Position numbers and translations under genes: made by a program. DNA of 64,000 bases, from NCBI GenBank assembly GCA_003255025.1, contig QANY01000052.1, positions 558,001 to 622,000 on the forward strand, in the 5' to 3' direction. Each line of letters begins with the position of its first letter. The first letter of the stretch is position 1. The notes below the pieces were generated by a model that made no database searches, was not told where the DNA came from, and saw nothing but the letters and a program-made list of their open reading frames with translations. The stretch comes from Datisca glomerata (lineage: Eukaryota > Streptophyta > Magnoliopsida > Cucurbitales > Datiscaceae). Shown piece after piece: positions 12,801 through 24,815 of the stretch.

Positions 12801-13799
12801 GACTTGTCATTTTATGGAGTGATCCAAGATTAGAAGTTTAATTATCATACATTTAGAATTTCATTTTTTAAATGTGAATGAGTTGAGAATAGTAATGAGA
12901 TCAAAGTGGATGATATTAGATTTACATTAGTTGATCTTGCAAGATTAGGTTACAAAAATAAGCCTTTCATTTTGGCTTCGCAAACAAAACAAGTTTTTTT
13001 TTATGCCGAATCTAAAATATCTAAGATGGTCAATTGTCTTATCTTCCACTCAAAGAGAATATCATAAAAGTATTGTTGATGATGATTTAGGTGATACATT
13101 ATTAGATTGTTATTTGTTTGTGAAAGAGATGCCTTCTGTTGAAACATTTGACACAGATGGTGAAAACGAAGTTGCTTATGTGACCAAATGGCGAAGACAC
13201 TGTGATTATTGAAGGTATTACATGTAATTTTGTCCTGTGGTTAGTATGATATTGCTACGTTTATAATTGTTTAACTTTGTATGTTTTATCTTTTACTCAG
13301 GGTTAAACTAAATAGTTTATAATGCAACACATGAGTGGATAAACGAAACAATAAATATCAAATCAACAAAACATGTATGAATGACAACTTTATTTCAATA
13401 CTTTTTTATTTTACTTGTAATTGATTGGTTAAACCAACCTTATTTTTTGCAGGCTTCAACAACTAAGTAAATCAATTTGGGAGCAACTAGAACAACTTAA
13501 AGAAGTATTCAAAGTTCATTAGTTTCAAGTTTTTGTAATTAATTACGTTATTTGTTCTTTCTGGCCTACAATGTTAGAAATTTTGAGGATAATCACATTG
13601 TATGCAATGAAAAGTTATATTGTCTATTGAGATATTTGTGGTATTTTTCTGTTTTCATTTATCGTTCAATTCTAATAGGCTGGCTTAATTATGATGTAAA
13701 TAAATTTTATCAAATATATATTATGAAAGATGTCGGTTTGTATACACACTGTCGTAAATATATAATAAAAATGATGGTTTTGAAAATTAAATAAATAAT

Positions 13800-14062
13800 A
13801 AATAATAAACAACCACGACGGGGTCTATACACACCGTCATTAAAGACAATTCAACCACGACAACGGTGTGCAGTAACCGTCGTCAAAGAACTACAAAACA
13901 AACGTCGTTCTCGTGGGTTTGAAGACGACGGTGTCTGAAACAACCGTCATTTTTTTACCCGTCATAATAAATATGTGATTTTTTATTACACCTTTTAAGA
14001 CGACGGGTGACTATCCGTCGTCTTTGATTTTTAATGACGGAAAATCTCCGTCGTTAAAAAAT
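13800..14062. repeat. CACTA right subterminal hairpin array
   Basis: At least five hairpins built on GACGG/CCGTC (for example 13816-13842, 13858-13883, 13923-13952, 14000-14023 and 14036-14056), running up to the right terminal repeat. They are the mirror counterpart of the left array. Confidence 0.8.
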
Positions 14063-14529
14063 AGTTTGTAGTAGTGTTGAACGACCAAGATCTTACCAAA
14101 ATGAAAATTGAAAGACATACATCTTTTTTTTTTTTTTTTTTGCTTTCTATCTATTAATCAGTACATATATTGGTCCTCCATTTTTAGAAGGGATGGCCTA
14201 GATGCTGCAATAGAAGCCCATCCATGTTTTGGGGGGAATTTGTGAATTTCTCTCTTCTTTTTACTTTGGAAAAGCAGCACCCGACCTAGTTTTTTACGTT
14301 ATGTTATATAGTCAGCTAAAAATTACTCAATGTATTAGAACTAAAGAGTGAACAAGAGCACAAAGCTGCTGGAGTAATGGTTATAATGAACAAGAGCACA
14401 TAGCTGCGGGATTAATGGTTATAATGAGACTTTTGACTTCAAGTTATATGGGGTTGGATCTCGGTACAAATTTCCTGTTCTGTTTTGACAAACAAAACAT
14501 TACGAGCTTTACGTCATGATAAGTTATGA

Positions 14530-15386
14530 TTCGTTTAGCAGTCAGGATAGTACTGGATAGTACTGTAGTAAACATGTCAGACTGTACTATACTGTATTGT
14601 ACTGGATTAAATAATATTGTTTAGTGTTTGATGGTGTATTAGTTAAAAAACGTAACACTTATACAATATTTGGCATGTTATAGTACTAGATTGTAAAATT
14701 GTTTGTCATGATTTGATCTGCAAAAGTCTATTTGAAACTCATTAATATGTTATTTTACATTTTCAACTATAAAATAAATTATCTAATTCATGTTATCACC
14801 GTAAATTTCCTATTTTTTGACTAAAAATGCAAATTCAATTATACCCGTAAACTTTAAGATATTGATAATTTATAGTTATAAACATTGAAATTAGAAAAAA
14901 AATCGTTGAATTTTTAATACACAAAATAAGTCATTTAAAATATATAAATGATAACTGAACCACTCATATGATTGAGAGGCACTAAAAATTCAGAAAAAAT
15001 GAAGAAAAAGATAGTAAATGACTTCGAAAATTGATAAAATTAAGTCATAAGTAATTAATTTTGCACCTTTCAAAAATTCAAAAATTATTTTTGTTAGTGA
15101 GTGAAGTTCCTGTAAGATATAAATAAATAAATAATCATTTTACTAAAAAAATCATATAAAAAATCATTTTAAGATATAAATTTAAAAACAACTTTGTTTT
15201 TCTTAGTTTGGTATAGTCTTCTCTAAAAGGAGGGGACTAAATTATCTCATGTGAGTGGGATTAAAGAGTCTCACCGTATTAACCAGTACGAGTTTCATAT
15301 TTTTACCAAACACCAGACAATACTAAAATAATATTATCCTACTTTTAGTACTATACAGTACAATCTGCCAAACAAGTCCTTCAATA
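14530..15386. mobile_element. Possible non-autonomous TIR transposon
   Basis: The left edge reads gtttagcagtcaggatagta; the right edge, read on the minus strand, gives gtttggcagattgtactgta. Both continue with repeated agtact/gtactg motifs, so about 20-25 bp at each end are related inverted repeats. The interior (about 850 bp) is AT-rich without coding potential. I could not find a convincing target duplication, so superfamily (hAT-like by the tttggc terminus) and exact ends are uncertain. Confidence 0.4.
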
Positions 15387-15815
15387 TATACTAGTTAGAG
15401 GTAAATGACCAGGTGAATGATTTGAATGGAATTCTTCACCGCGTGGTGTCTCTAAATATTATTTTATAAGCTCTACGAAATATTAAATTGTTACTCCGTG
15501 ACGGCAAGCTCTAATTTTTTTTTTTTTTTATCAAAACAGACTTTTCATCCATACCAAATAAATTAAGGTCTAAAATTCTTTAAAACATTAACCGCATGAC
15601 ATGTTTACTAAATTTTTTATTAAAGATTTAAATTGAGCATTTAGATTAAAGATTTAGATTTAGAATTTAAATTTAAGATTTAGAATTTGTAATATTGTGT
15701 TTACTATGAATTTGAATATGTAGGATTATATGATTTAGATTATGTTAGATTAGATAAGTTTACTATAAGACATTTCAATTAAAAATGTTACTCTTTTAAA
15801 ATATTTAGAGGTAAA
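15387..15815. other. Intergenic, AT-rich, nothing recognised
   Basis: Low-complexity AT-rich DNA with degenerate repeats of the kind gatttagatttagaatttaa (about 15625-15690). No gene signal. Confidence 0.6.
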
Positions 15816-15829
15816 GATGGCAAAGGGTA

Positions 15830-16345
15830 TGGGACGGGCCTGGTTGGGGAGTTGGGGGTCGGGTGCGACATGGGTCAGGAGGTCGGGTCGGGGAGTCAAG
15901 TGTCGGGGGACACGGGTCGGGGAGTCAGATCAGGACGGATCACAGGTCGATAACACGGGTCGGGTGAGAGCCGAGTTGGGACATGTCACAGGTCGAGGAG
16001 TCGTGTTGGGATAAGTCGGGGACACGAGACCGGGAGATCGTGTCGGGGAGTCGAGTCGAGGAGCTGGGGGTTGGGAGTTGGAGTCGGGTGGGACACGGGC
16101 TGAGACGAGTCGGGGGGCGAGGGGAAACATGCGGTTTAGGTTGGACACGAGTCGTGTCAGGTGGAACATGAGTCAGGATGATTTGAGGAGTCGGGGTCGG
16201 GTCAGGATGATTTGAGGAGCCGGGGTCGGGTCAGGATGATTTGAGGAGCCAGGGTCGGGTCAGGATGATTTGAGGAGCCGGGGTCGGGTCAAGTCATAGG
16301 AAACAGGCGGGTGGGCTCGGGTTGGGTCAGGTCATAGGAAACTAA
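15830..16345. repeat. GC-rich GGGTCGGG degenerate repeat block with 29-bp minisatellite
   Basis: A 500-bp island rich in gggtcggg/gagtcgggg motifs within AT-rich DNA. At its right side a 29-bp unit starting gtcaggatgatttgaggagc repeats four times in register (starts 16172, 16201, 16230 and 16259) with one or two substitutions. The G-runs on the plus strand could form G-quadruplexes. Frames here are repeat-derived, not genes. A smaller related patch (acgggtcataggtccagaatacgggtcggg) lies at 16995-17030. Confidence 0.8.
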
Positions 16346-18990
16346 CAGTATAATTTGATAATTTTAATTCATGCGAGTATTTTTGCCATTCCAGTTTAGA
16401 GGGTAAAACGACACTATAATTTAATTATTTTAAAAGGAATATTTTTTATTTTAACATTAAAACCAACAAATATTTAAATTAGGATTTGTAATTTTCTATT
16501 TTGAGTTGGATTAAAAATTCATAAAAATATAGATTTTAAATCAAATAATGTGGTGAGTCGCGCATAAATTTTTTACTCAGATTTTAATAAATATGGATTT
16601 GGTTTATAAATCCAAATTTTTAAAATTTATAATTAAAATCTACCAAATAAACATATCATAATAAGTATTCCTCCCATCTTTATGCTGTTTAAAAATTAAT
16701 TTCTAATCATTGCTAGATAATTTTTTAAATGATTGCAAGTAGTTTTGGCTCTAACTTCCAGCCAGAACTTAATTTTGCTTTCATTTAAATTTCCCCCACA
16801 TACAAATTTACAATGTATAGAATAAATTATAGGAATAAATATTGACTTTTCAGTATTTTAAAACATAAAAATGTAAAAATAGGTAAATTCCGGTTCTTCT
16901 TAAAAAAATATTTTTTCTAAAACATTTTTAAGCAAGAGCACATCTAAAGCATCAGAATAAAATGAACATTTCATATAAGATGTGACAGATCGAGACGGGT
17001 CATAGGTCCAGAATACGGGTCGGGTTAGAGAAACATGTCTGGGAAGTTGCTTCCCTCAATGCCCATGCCCGCTCTCTTTTGTCAACTCAAACTAATATAA
17101 CCATAAAGTAATTAACAAACTTTTTGTTGATTAAATAACAATAAAATCATCATCATGCTCTACCTCACACTATCATCTTTATGCTCTTGGGTTTTCTCCA
17201 TTAATTTTTTTATTTTATATTAAATATAGATTAGGCCAAATATAAATTAATTCAACGTGTTTGAAGTATTTGACTTTACCTTGTTTCACATGGTTTTCAA
17301 GATTACATTTTTGTTCTTAGTTATAGGATGAAGATGAGATCTCAATATAGCGAATGTGAATCTGACATATATAAAGAGATATCCGACATGAAATCAGAGA
17401 CGTCGCCTTTCTAATTAACGGCCATCAAGAGAGAAGTTTAATCGGGTGTTTTTTACTAGCTAAATGGTCTGTACATCCATTACTACTGCATTTAAACATT
17501 TAGACATTGACCAGATATCCCATAACTAAGAACAAAAATGAAAGTGAACCCAAATTAATAAGAAAATTTAGAATTTTAAGTCTTGAAGAAAAACAAAACG
17601 AATGCTCGTCATTTTAAATTTGAAATATAAAATCTCCCCTTCATACATGTAGAGATTATGAGTGAGACCGGTCTGACCTATCAAATCGATCGAAATAACA
17701 AGTTGATGGATCATCATTTTCATAAAAATTAGACAGAATTTTGACCATGGATAGTCACGTGGCCTCACAAGAGGCTAAATAGGTAATTTACACCCAACAC
17801 ACTTACCTTACCTTTCACTTAGCGTTTCATTCACCGTGGAACCTCCAACATAAGCACATGCTCGTAGAATCCCCAGACTTTAAGCTACCACAAAAATCAA
17901 TCAGGAAGAGAGACTTAGGGTTAGCGCTTTAGTGCTTTGTAGACATATCAATGGCACACATCTCTCCTTCTCTGCTCCTAGGCATCCCTAAGCCAAATGG
18001 ACAGGTTGAGCTTCCAATAAAATAATTATAAATACTTTTTAGAAGAGACACAATGGAGCCAAAGGAAAATGAGTAGAAAAATTATCTGCGGACATGTGGT
18101 CTTAGCGAACAAGAAGGCGAACACCCTTTAGTGAGACACCATTCTCTCTGACTTATGAGATAGAGGTTGTAATAGCTTCCTAAGTTAGAATGCCCAAGAC
18201 CCAAACACATAACAATGAAATCAATGACAGCGCCCCTAGAAGGAAAGAGAGAAATGGTTGGAGGTGGTCATATTTGAAGCACATTTATAACATATTAAAA
18301 TGTGGAAGTAGATTAAAAACATTTCTTACAATTTTGCCCACCTTTCTTTTTATTAATCCTAAAATATCCTTAAAAACTACACATGATATATTTCTATTTG
18401 TCCATCAAATCAAAATGTGTTAAAATGTATCAATTGGAAAATGATTTTTGAAATGTGACTTTTGAAATATAAGTTTTGAAATGTAATGTACTGAGAAACG
18501 AGTTTTAAAATAATATCCATTAACGTAATAACTCTTACAGTCGTGTGTTTCTACATTGGGTACATGCATTTATCTTGATTTAATTTTCTGAGTGTTCTTT
18601 CTATATTCAAATGATTGAAAGAATAAATTAGAGAAAAAATATTATATAAAAATCATCCATATAATAAGATTAATTTATCTATTATTATTTTTTATTAGTC
18701 ATCGTTATAGTATAAACATTATAGAAGTTTATTCATGAATAATATTTATATTAATTAAGAATGATATGTATAACGCTAATAACATTGAAGATAATAGATG
18801 TTGTACTACAACATAAAAGTCAAAGCTAAAATTTTCAAGGTGGAAGACTCGGTTCTCAAACGAAACTTTTAAAATATGTTAGATATATGTGGTGCGAAGC
18901 TCAGACCCAATTAGGAAAGTTCTTATAAAGTGGTCAAAGTTTTTAGACCTAAGACTTACGTCCTCCAAGATGTAGAGTGAAGCGTGATCA
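16346..18990. other. Intergenic, no gene; one spaced inverted repeat
   Basis: AT-rich. Bases 17306-17326 (catttttgttcttagttata) recur inverted at 17520-17540 with one mismatch, enclosing about 190 bp. No coding exon, RNA gene or LTR was recognised; short frames near 17568-17768 and 18190-18423 have no family resemblance. Confidence 0.55.
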
Positions 18991-20700
18991 ACAAAAGTTG
19001 CAATGAAACCAACCTCAGAAATAATTTTACTCTGAGTGTTTTATTTATTAGAAAGTTGTACTGGATTCTATCATTTGATAAACAATAAACCATTAGGTAA
19101 TTTAATATGCAAAGACCTAATCTTCGTCAGAAAATATGGTCGTGATCTTCGTCGACAGCACCCAAGGTCACAAGAAACACGGTTGAAAGTCCTCGCCCAG
19201 AATTATCAACTCACATGAACTATAGTCTGCGTGCAAAGACCTAATCTCAGGCAAAAGACCCTGAATCAGGCAAAATGACTGCGACCTATGGGAGTTGCCC
19301 TTGGCTCCTATACTAGCTGACATCATCAATCTCGTATTTTTCTCTAAGGGGGTTAAGGGATTTGTTATAATCAACTCAGGCTCTAATCGTATAATCAATA
19401 TATACCATACCTAAGAAGACTAACGTGATTAATTTTTCTGGGTACATAATAAGGGATACCTCTCAGAATAGTGACTGCATGTTCCCAAAGGCACGCAACC
19501 CTTAAATTCTCCAGACAAAATTAGGTCGATCATCTTATCTAAATGAGATTATAGGAGGCCATGACTCGTAGGTGATCTCGGTTGCAAGGTAAAATGAAAA
19601 TGAGTCGGGCCACTGGCTTAATGTACAATGAAAACAAGGTAAAAGATTTAAACTCTACCTGGGGTACCCTAGCTAGTTCAGATTCTAGTGATGTGAGGGG
19701 TCTCACCAAGGCCATGCAGACTATACCATTGTCAGAGACCGTGGCAAGGCATATTCTCAGTTTCCTCAGACAAAGAAATATTTGTTCTTCCAATGCATAT
19801 TACTTGTGGGCTTGCCAAGGAAAATCCCCAAGTTACGTCAGGCATTGAAGTAGAAATAGTCGTGCGAGTCTTTAAGCTTAACAAGGGAGTAACAGCCCCA
19901 GAACAAATCTACATTTATTACATCTCCGGTCTTATGGCCTAGGGATAAGATACTGTCCAAGAGTTGGGAAGCAGCTGACGGAGGGCAATTTGTAAAATTT
20001 GTGGTGCATTCTAATAAACTTAGGTAAGGAGAATTTAAGCCCAAACCGCAGTGGGTATTCATAAGCAAACTTATCGGTAGGGTACAAAATATGGCCATTC
20101 AGACTCTAAAGGAAGCTAGAACTCCACAATGTCAGGGACCCCAATCTCAGCACACATTTTCTCCGAACTCACTTCAGTTAGAACATTGATAAAAAGACTT
20201 GAGAGAGTTAGTCCCCGCTCGGGAGGAAGACACTCACCCCCCAGGTCAAATTCATAAAGAATCAACTATTCTTTAGCCTTAGACCACATAGCCAGAACAG
20301 AGTCAGAGAATAATGATGGGGTCAAAACCCAACACTTCAACTGAAGACATAAGGTTGAAAAGCGTGTCTGAGGACCCATAAGAATCAGGACCTGAAGACC
20401 CTCTGTCTAAAATTGCATTAACACTCTCGAAAGGCTTGACATCTTAGATCCAAGGCAAAAAAAAATAAAAGATGAAAATCCACCCAAAAAATAGAAAAGG
20501 AAGATTGAAGTATGTTACCTCAATCATAATCGGGAATGTGCACTCCAAGAAAACCATGTCAGAAACCCCAAAACCACTTCTAGAAAGTTTCAAAACTCCT
20601 AAAGAAGGAGGGAAACTTCGAGAATCCAAGTGAACTACGAGTTAACTTCGATGGAGATCACACTAGAGTGGAAAGTAGCGCATAGGAAATGGTTTTGCCA
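18991..20700. other. Unrecognised GC-richer segment, possibly an old repeat
   Basis: Base composition is visibly less AT-rich than both sides, with recurring phrases such as tgcaaagacctaatct (about 19103 and 19232) and tcag(g/a)gacc. Several short frames are open on both strands but none resembles a known protein. It could be a decayed LTR or other repeat; I cannot assign it. Confidence 0.35.
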
Positions 20701-21082
20701 GAGTAAGCAGAGGAGAAGCGAGCATAGTGAGAATGTCAATAGCTAAGATCTTTGAAAAGCACAAAAAATGGAAATGGTAAAATGGGGAAGAAAATGGCGT
20801 TTTAGGGGATAAAACTCCATATCGAATATCAACGATCGATATCTAAATTCAATCACCGCCCAGATCCCTTACCCAACTTTAAAAAACAAAGGCGTTTTGA
20901 GTTCCTGCCAAATAATTGTATGCGCTAGGCACCTCATGCACAACTAGAATGTGTCAGGAAGACAACGTGCATCTACTGCTAATGCCGCCAACGAGCCTCG
21001 CGACTAAGGAATCCAAACGTGCTCCAAGTCTTTTAGGTTTATTAATTTCTTGTTTTGTCCTAGGTTCCTGAGAAATATAGCT
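20701..21082. other. Intergenic, nothing recognised
   Basis: Mixed composition with no motif identified, up to the left end of the second CACTA element. Confidence 0.5.
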
Positions 21083-21099
21083 CACTACTATAAAAATAG

Positions 21100-21330
21100 A
21101 CTACTATGACAGACATAAAAAAATTCTATCATAGTTTTGTTAAACCTGTTATAGAAAAAATGTGCTCCGAGCGGAAATTTTTTGTTTTGAGTTACTATGA
21201 CAGTGCATAAATAAACTGTCATAATATGTTTACCTATTGTGACAGTAATTTTTTAAGCAGTCATAAATTTTTTTACCTTTTTTCAAATGACAGGTTTAAT
21301 ATAACCTATCATAGTTTTCAAGTTGATGTT
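21100..21330. repeat. Left subterminal TATGACAG hairpins of second CACTA element
   Basis: Repeated TATGACAG / CTGTCATA pairs form small hairpins, for example ctatgacag...ctgtcataat (21193-21229) and aatgacag...cctatcatag (21287-21317). Confidence 0.7.
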
Positions 21331-21404
21331 AATTACAAAAATATCATCTATATATTTCTCATAACTCAATCCTCTCTCATACCGAATCTTTCATCTCTAA
21401 ATGA

Positions 21405-21660
21405 ACTCAGAGCTCTCTCTCTCTCTCGAGCGAACTCAAATCTCTCTCTCGAATGAACTCTCAATGTGCTCTCTCTTCCTCTCAAACTCGCCTCTGTACT
21501 GCTCTCTCACTAGTCATCTCTGCACTGCTCTCTCTCACCAGTCATCTCTGCACTGCTCTCTCCCTCTCTCTCGATACTCCTCTCTCTGCCTCTCTCTCTG
21601 CTACTCGCTCATCTCTAATCTGTTCTCTCTCTCGAATCTCAGCCTCTGGCAATGGTTCTC
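21405..21660. repeat. CT-rich low-complexity block
   Basis: Imperfect ctctct repeats with interspersed cactgctctc phrases. In position it resembles the pyrimidine-rich leader of a plant transcript. Overlapping Ser/Leu frames are not credible proteins. Confidence 0.65.
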
Positions 21661-21934
21661 GCTCTCTCACAGTGAGTTTGTAGCTTTTTTTAGATGTATT
21701 TAGTGTTATTTTTTCTGATTTAATTTTATTGAGATTTAGGGTTTAGATTTAGAGTTAGGGTTTAGAATTTTCTAATTTATTTAAGGTTTAGATTTAGAGT
21801 TAAGTTTTAGAGTTTTCTTATTTATTTGGTTTCTCCATTTGGTTGTAAGGTTTGAATATTATGTTTTTTGGATTTGAGCCATGCATGTTGCCGAGAGTTA
21901 GTGTTGGAATAATTTGTAATCTTGTGTTCCCAGA

Positions 21935-22183
21935 GTGGCTAATTATTGTGCTTTTTTCTATTTTTCTAGCTTGGTCTACATAGAAGACTTCTGGAATGGG
22001 ATGATTTTTTGGAAATTAGAATTAGAAGAGATCAGGAGAAGTGGGTTTGTGAAAAATGATGTTTCTGATGCGATTGAAGGGCTCGAAAATTTTCAAGAGC
22101 CTCTATTGGGTGTAGAAAGGATTTGTGAACTTAGGTTTCCATGGAAGAAACTAGGAGTCGTTCTGGTATGGTTTTATTTCTAA
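21935..22183 (+). other. Exon-like ORF of unknown origin inside CACTA element
   Basis: An 82-codon frame containing FWNGMIFWKLELEEIRRSGF and DVSDAIEGLENFQEPLLG, of more protein-like composition than its neighbours and preceded by a CT-rich leader-like block. No start codon is certain and I do not recognise the family. It may be a captured host-gene exon or a remnant of the element's own gene. Confidence 0.3.
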
Positions 22184-23363
22184 TTTCTCTATCTTATTCG
22201 TGGGAATCGCTACGGACATGTACAATTAGCTAATTTCAAATAATTCAACAGGATTGTTTATAATATACTTACTAAGTTTGTGTATTTTTTTATAAATTAA
22301 TTGGCTTAATGACACTTTAAACTCTAATATTTTAAATGTCGTAATCAACTTCTTGAACTATTTTAAGTTTCAACTTAAACCTTTCATTTAACATCGTTAT
22401 TCACCATGATTGATTAACCTTTCATACTTTGTTTTATTTTTTTTAATTGATTTGACCATCTGAAGCTACTTGACTCTTTAATCTATCCTTCTATGTTGGT
22501 TTGAATCTCAAGTAGATAGAACAGAGACAATGAAAATTGGCCAATTATATTTTGTAAGTATGCAATTTTTTTTCAACTAAATTGATTCATAAAATAGAAT
22601 AAAATGTGCTTCCTAATCTATTGTACAAAGTATTATACCGATTGAACCTTGTGGTGTCTAATAAAAAATGTAATATGTTGACTTAGATGTTAAATTTATT
22701 TTCGTTTGTTTGATTTAAGGAATAGATGTTTAAAGAAGGATCTGCGAATTGTTCTTATTCCATGCTTTCTGCAAAAAGATTAATTACATGTTTCAATATT
22801 TACTGGTTGAAGAAGTCCCAGACTAGTTTCAATATGTACGGGTTTTTCTCTTGAAATTTTATTGGCCTTTTCACTCATTTATGTGTTCAATTTCATTGGT
22901 GGGGTAGTCTATGGAGTCCTGTGATTAACATGATGTTTTCCCCCATTGTTTCCTTTATTGAAGGAGTTCCTACTATTAAGCATTTGGCTCACGCGATAAA
23001 CCTTTACAATAGTTTGAAAGGTAAATTTCTTATAATGCGTTCAATTTATTTCTTTTTCTAACAAAGCTCTAAATATGGTTAATATGTATTGTGTTACTAA
23101 TTTCTAATTTCACGTTGTTACTAATTTTTTGGAACCAAAAAGTTATTCGGTGACAGTGGTAATAAAAAGGGATTTTGCCTTATTCTTTATATGATTTTCT
23201 TTATCACTTTTGTAATTTTGATGGATTGAGATATTCTAAACCTAAGAGATGCGAAGAAACCTCTAGTGTTGTTAACATGAAAGTATTTAACGTTTGACTT
23301 ACATCATAAAATGTCAATCTTAAGGATAATAACAAAAAATGTTGCTTGATAACCTCTAGAGCC

Positions 23364-23628
23364 TCTTCCAGTTAATGAAATTCCAAATGAACATCCAGAA
23401 TACCAGGTCATTAATCAGCATTCGAATGGACACAAAGATCATAGACAAGTAATGAAATTTTAGTTTCATATTTATTGTACTTACCATCTCTTTTAGTCTC
23501 CAACTGATGAAATTTCAAATGAACATCCCGAAGACCAGGTCATTGATCAGTATTCGAATGGACACAAGGATCCTGACAGGTAGTGAAATTTTAGTTTCAT
23601 GTTTACTGTACTTCCAATCTCTTTTAAG
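23364..23628. repeat. 132-bp tandem duplication with exon-like unit
   Basis: Two copies (about 23364-23495 and 23497-23628) sharing the phrases aaatgaacatcc, ccaggtcatt and attcgaatggacacaa. Both translate in the same frame to NEIPNEHPEYQVINQHSNGHKD-type and DEISNEHPEDQVIDQYSNGHKD-type peptides, and both are followed by agtgaaattttagtttcat-like sequence. Confidence 0.8.
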
Positions 23629-24579
23629 GTATCTAATCATTCTTATTTAAATCATAACTCATATTAATTGGTCCTCTTCTAATTTATTGCATCATCGGTG
23701 TTTGTGAAAATCACCAGCTTTTTTTTTAGATTTTTTTGCTCTCGTTTGTGCTTTTAATTATATTGTAGGGTTGACTTCAGTCAGACATGGATTCAATAGA
23801 GGGTGAATCAATTTTTTCCTGCCTTCAAGCTTACATAATTTGACTGCACTCTGTAAGTGACCTGGTTTTTATTATAATTGAACCCTCTCATTTTCTTGAC
23901 TTTTGAATCTTATACTTTCTCATCAATTATATTTATTAAATGGTGAAGGACTCTTAGAGTTGACTCGGTGGGAACCAACTCTCTGGCACCCTTCTAGAAA
24001 TTAGTTCATTGAAGGAGCTAATGACTTTGTATGTTATCCAAGATAACTATAATTATCCAATGCTTGAGTTCATTTGATTTAATTGACATTTCCTCGATTG
24101 TTAGTCTCTAAATTTTTAATTTAATTTGGAGGGTTTTTGGTTTGATGAATTAGTAAGGTGTTTTCCCTAATTCTATGAGATATGAATACCAATTATATTG
24201 CTTTTGGTACTGAAGATGCAATTGAGTATGCTGCAACTTGTTTCCAAAATCTTTTGTTAAACCATATATGAATATAATTTCATAGTGTTTGGTTTGGTGT
24301 TGTAATTGTTTGAGTTTGACTTCCACAATTGTCTTGTTAAATAGTTTAAATGTCTAAAATTATTTTGAATATATTTGGTTTTGTATGAGATGCTGGCCAG
24401 GTAAACCCACTAGGCATTTTTCTGCTATGTCATAGTTTTTCTAGCTGCTAAGACATACTTTTCTTGGAATTTGATATATGTTCTAAATGCATGCATTTTA
24501 ATCTACTGTATTAAATATATTATCATGGATTTTACCTTTCCATGATAGTTTTTTTTAATGAAGAAACTAGACTTTTAAC

Positions 24580-24800
24580 GACGGAGATTCCCTGTCAATT
24601 AAAGGCTTTTGGTGGCATCCTATGAGGAAGGGGATTCCTTGTCAACTAAAGGTTTTTCGCGGCATTCTATGATGATAGGGATTTCCCGTCATCTTAATCT
24701 ATTTGCGGGTTAAAAATAATAAAAATGATAGTCCGATAGATGACAGTCGGCTAACCGTCATTCTAAGGCTATAATGACGGGTTTTGACATTCATCTACCC
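24580..24800. repeat. Right subterminal GACGG/CCGTC motifs of second CACTA element
   Basis: Motifs such as aacgacggagattccctgtc, gatagggatttcccgtcatc and taatgacggg resemble those of the first CACTA element more than the TATGACAG motifs at the left end of this one. Confidence 0.6.
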
Positions 24801-24815
24801 TTATTTGGAGTAGTG

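Larger units (their letters stand above)
7225..13212 (+). pseudogene. TNP2-like CACTA transposase (Transposase_21), split by solo LTR
   Basis: The start MDKSWMFMDKISTNYD (7225) and zinc-binding CPCVECGNLKRF (about 7340-7370) are the transposase-associated N-terminal domain. The frame then breaks at the solo LTR (7390-10082) and resumes at 10088 with NHLFINDIDQGYQTWVWRGE. Further pieces: KFYNLKAKYGWSDISFSNLL (10275-10500), the catalytic-core region PPWLCMKRKYMMLTLLIAGP with GNDIDGYLAHLIDDLK (10930-11050), DUF4218-like LDVMHIEKNICMNVIGTLLD (11513-11575) with VPEGYSSNFQNL and LPVAIRGLLPD (11745-11870), and DUF4216-like YFGYAMNGNRFHMK with SFYGVIQD (12655-12830). Stops (for example 10224 and 10788) and frameshifts make it non-functional. 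Confidence 0.88.
2059..14076 (+). mobile_element. CACTA (En/Spm-type) DNA transposon, 12 kb, degraded
   Basis: The left terminus reads TACTACTACAATTT (canonical CACTACTACAA with C to T at base 1). The right terminus reads AAATTGTAGTAGTG-like, ending tttgtagtagtg. Both are flanked by the 3-bp direct repeat TTG (2056-2058 and 14077-14079), the duplication size expected for CACTA elements. Inside are subterminal hairpin arrays at both ends, a TNPA/Transposase_24-Ulp1-like gene (about 3580-6480) and a TNP2-like transposase gene (about 7225-13212). Both genes carry stops and frameshifts, so the element is not autonomous now. A solo LTR is nested at 7390-10082, so the original element was about 9.3 kb. 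Confidence 0.9.
21083..24815. mobile_element. Non-autonomous CACTA transposon, 3.7 kb
   Basis: The left terminus is CACTACTATAAAAATAG. The right terminus, read on the minus strand, is CACTACTCCAAATAAGG. Both are flanked by the 3-bp direct repeat GCT (21080-21082 and 24816-24818). Subterminal hairpins lie at both ends. No TNP2-like or Ulp1-like coding sequence is found, so mobilisation would need a partner in trans. Inside are a CT-rich leader-like block, a doubtful exon-like ORF at 21935-22183 and a 132-bp duplication at about 23364-23628. Confidence 0.85.

Noticed and set aside
15817..16171. Open frames in the GC-rich block on both strands
   Set aside because: They are produced by GGGTCGGG repeats lacking stop codons; there is no start context, splice sites or family resemblance.
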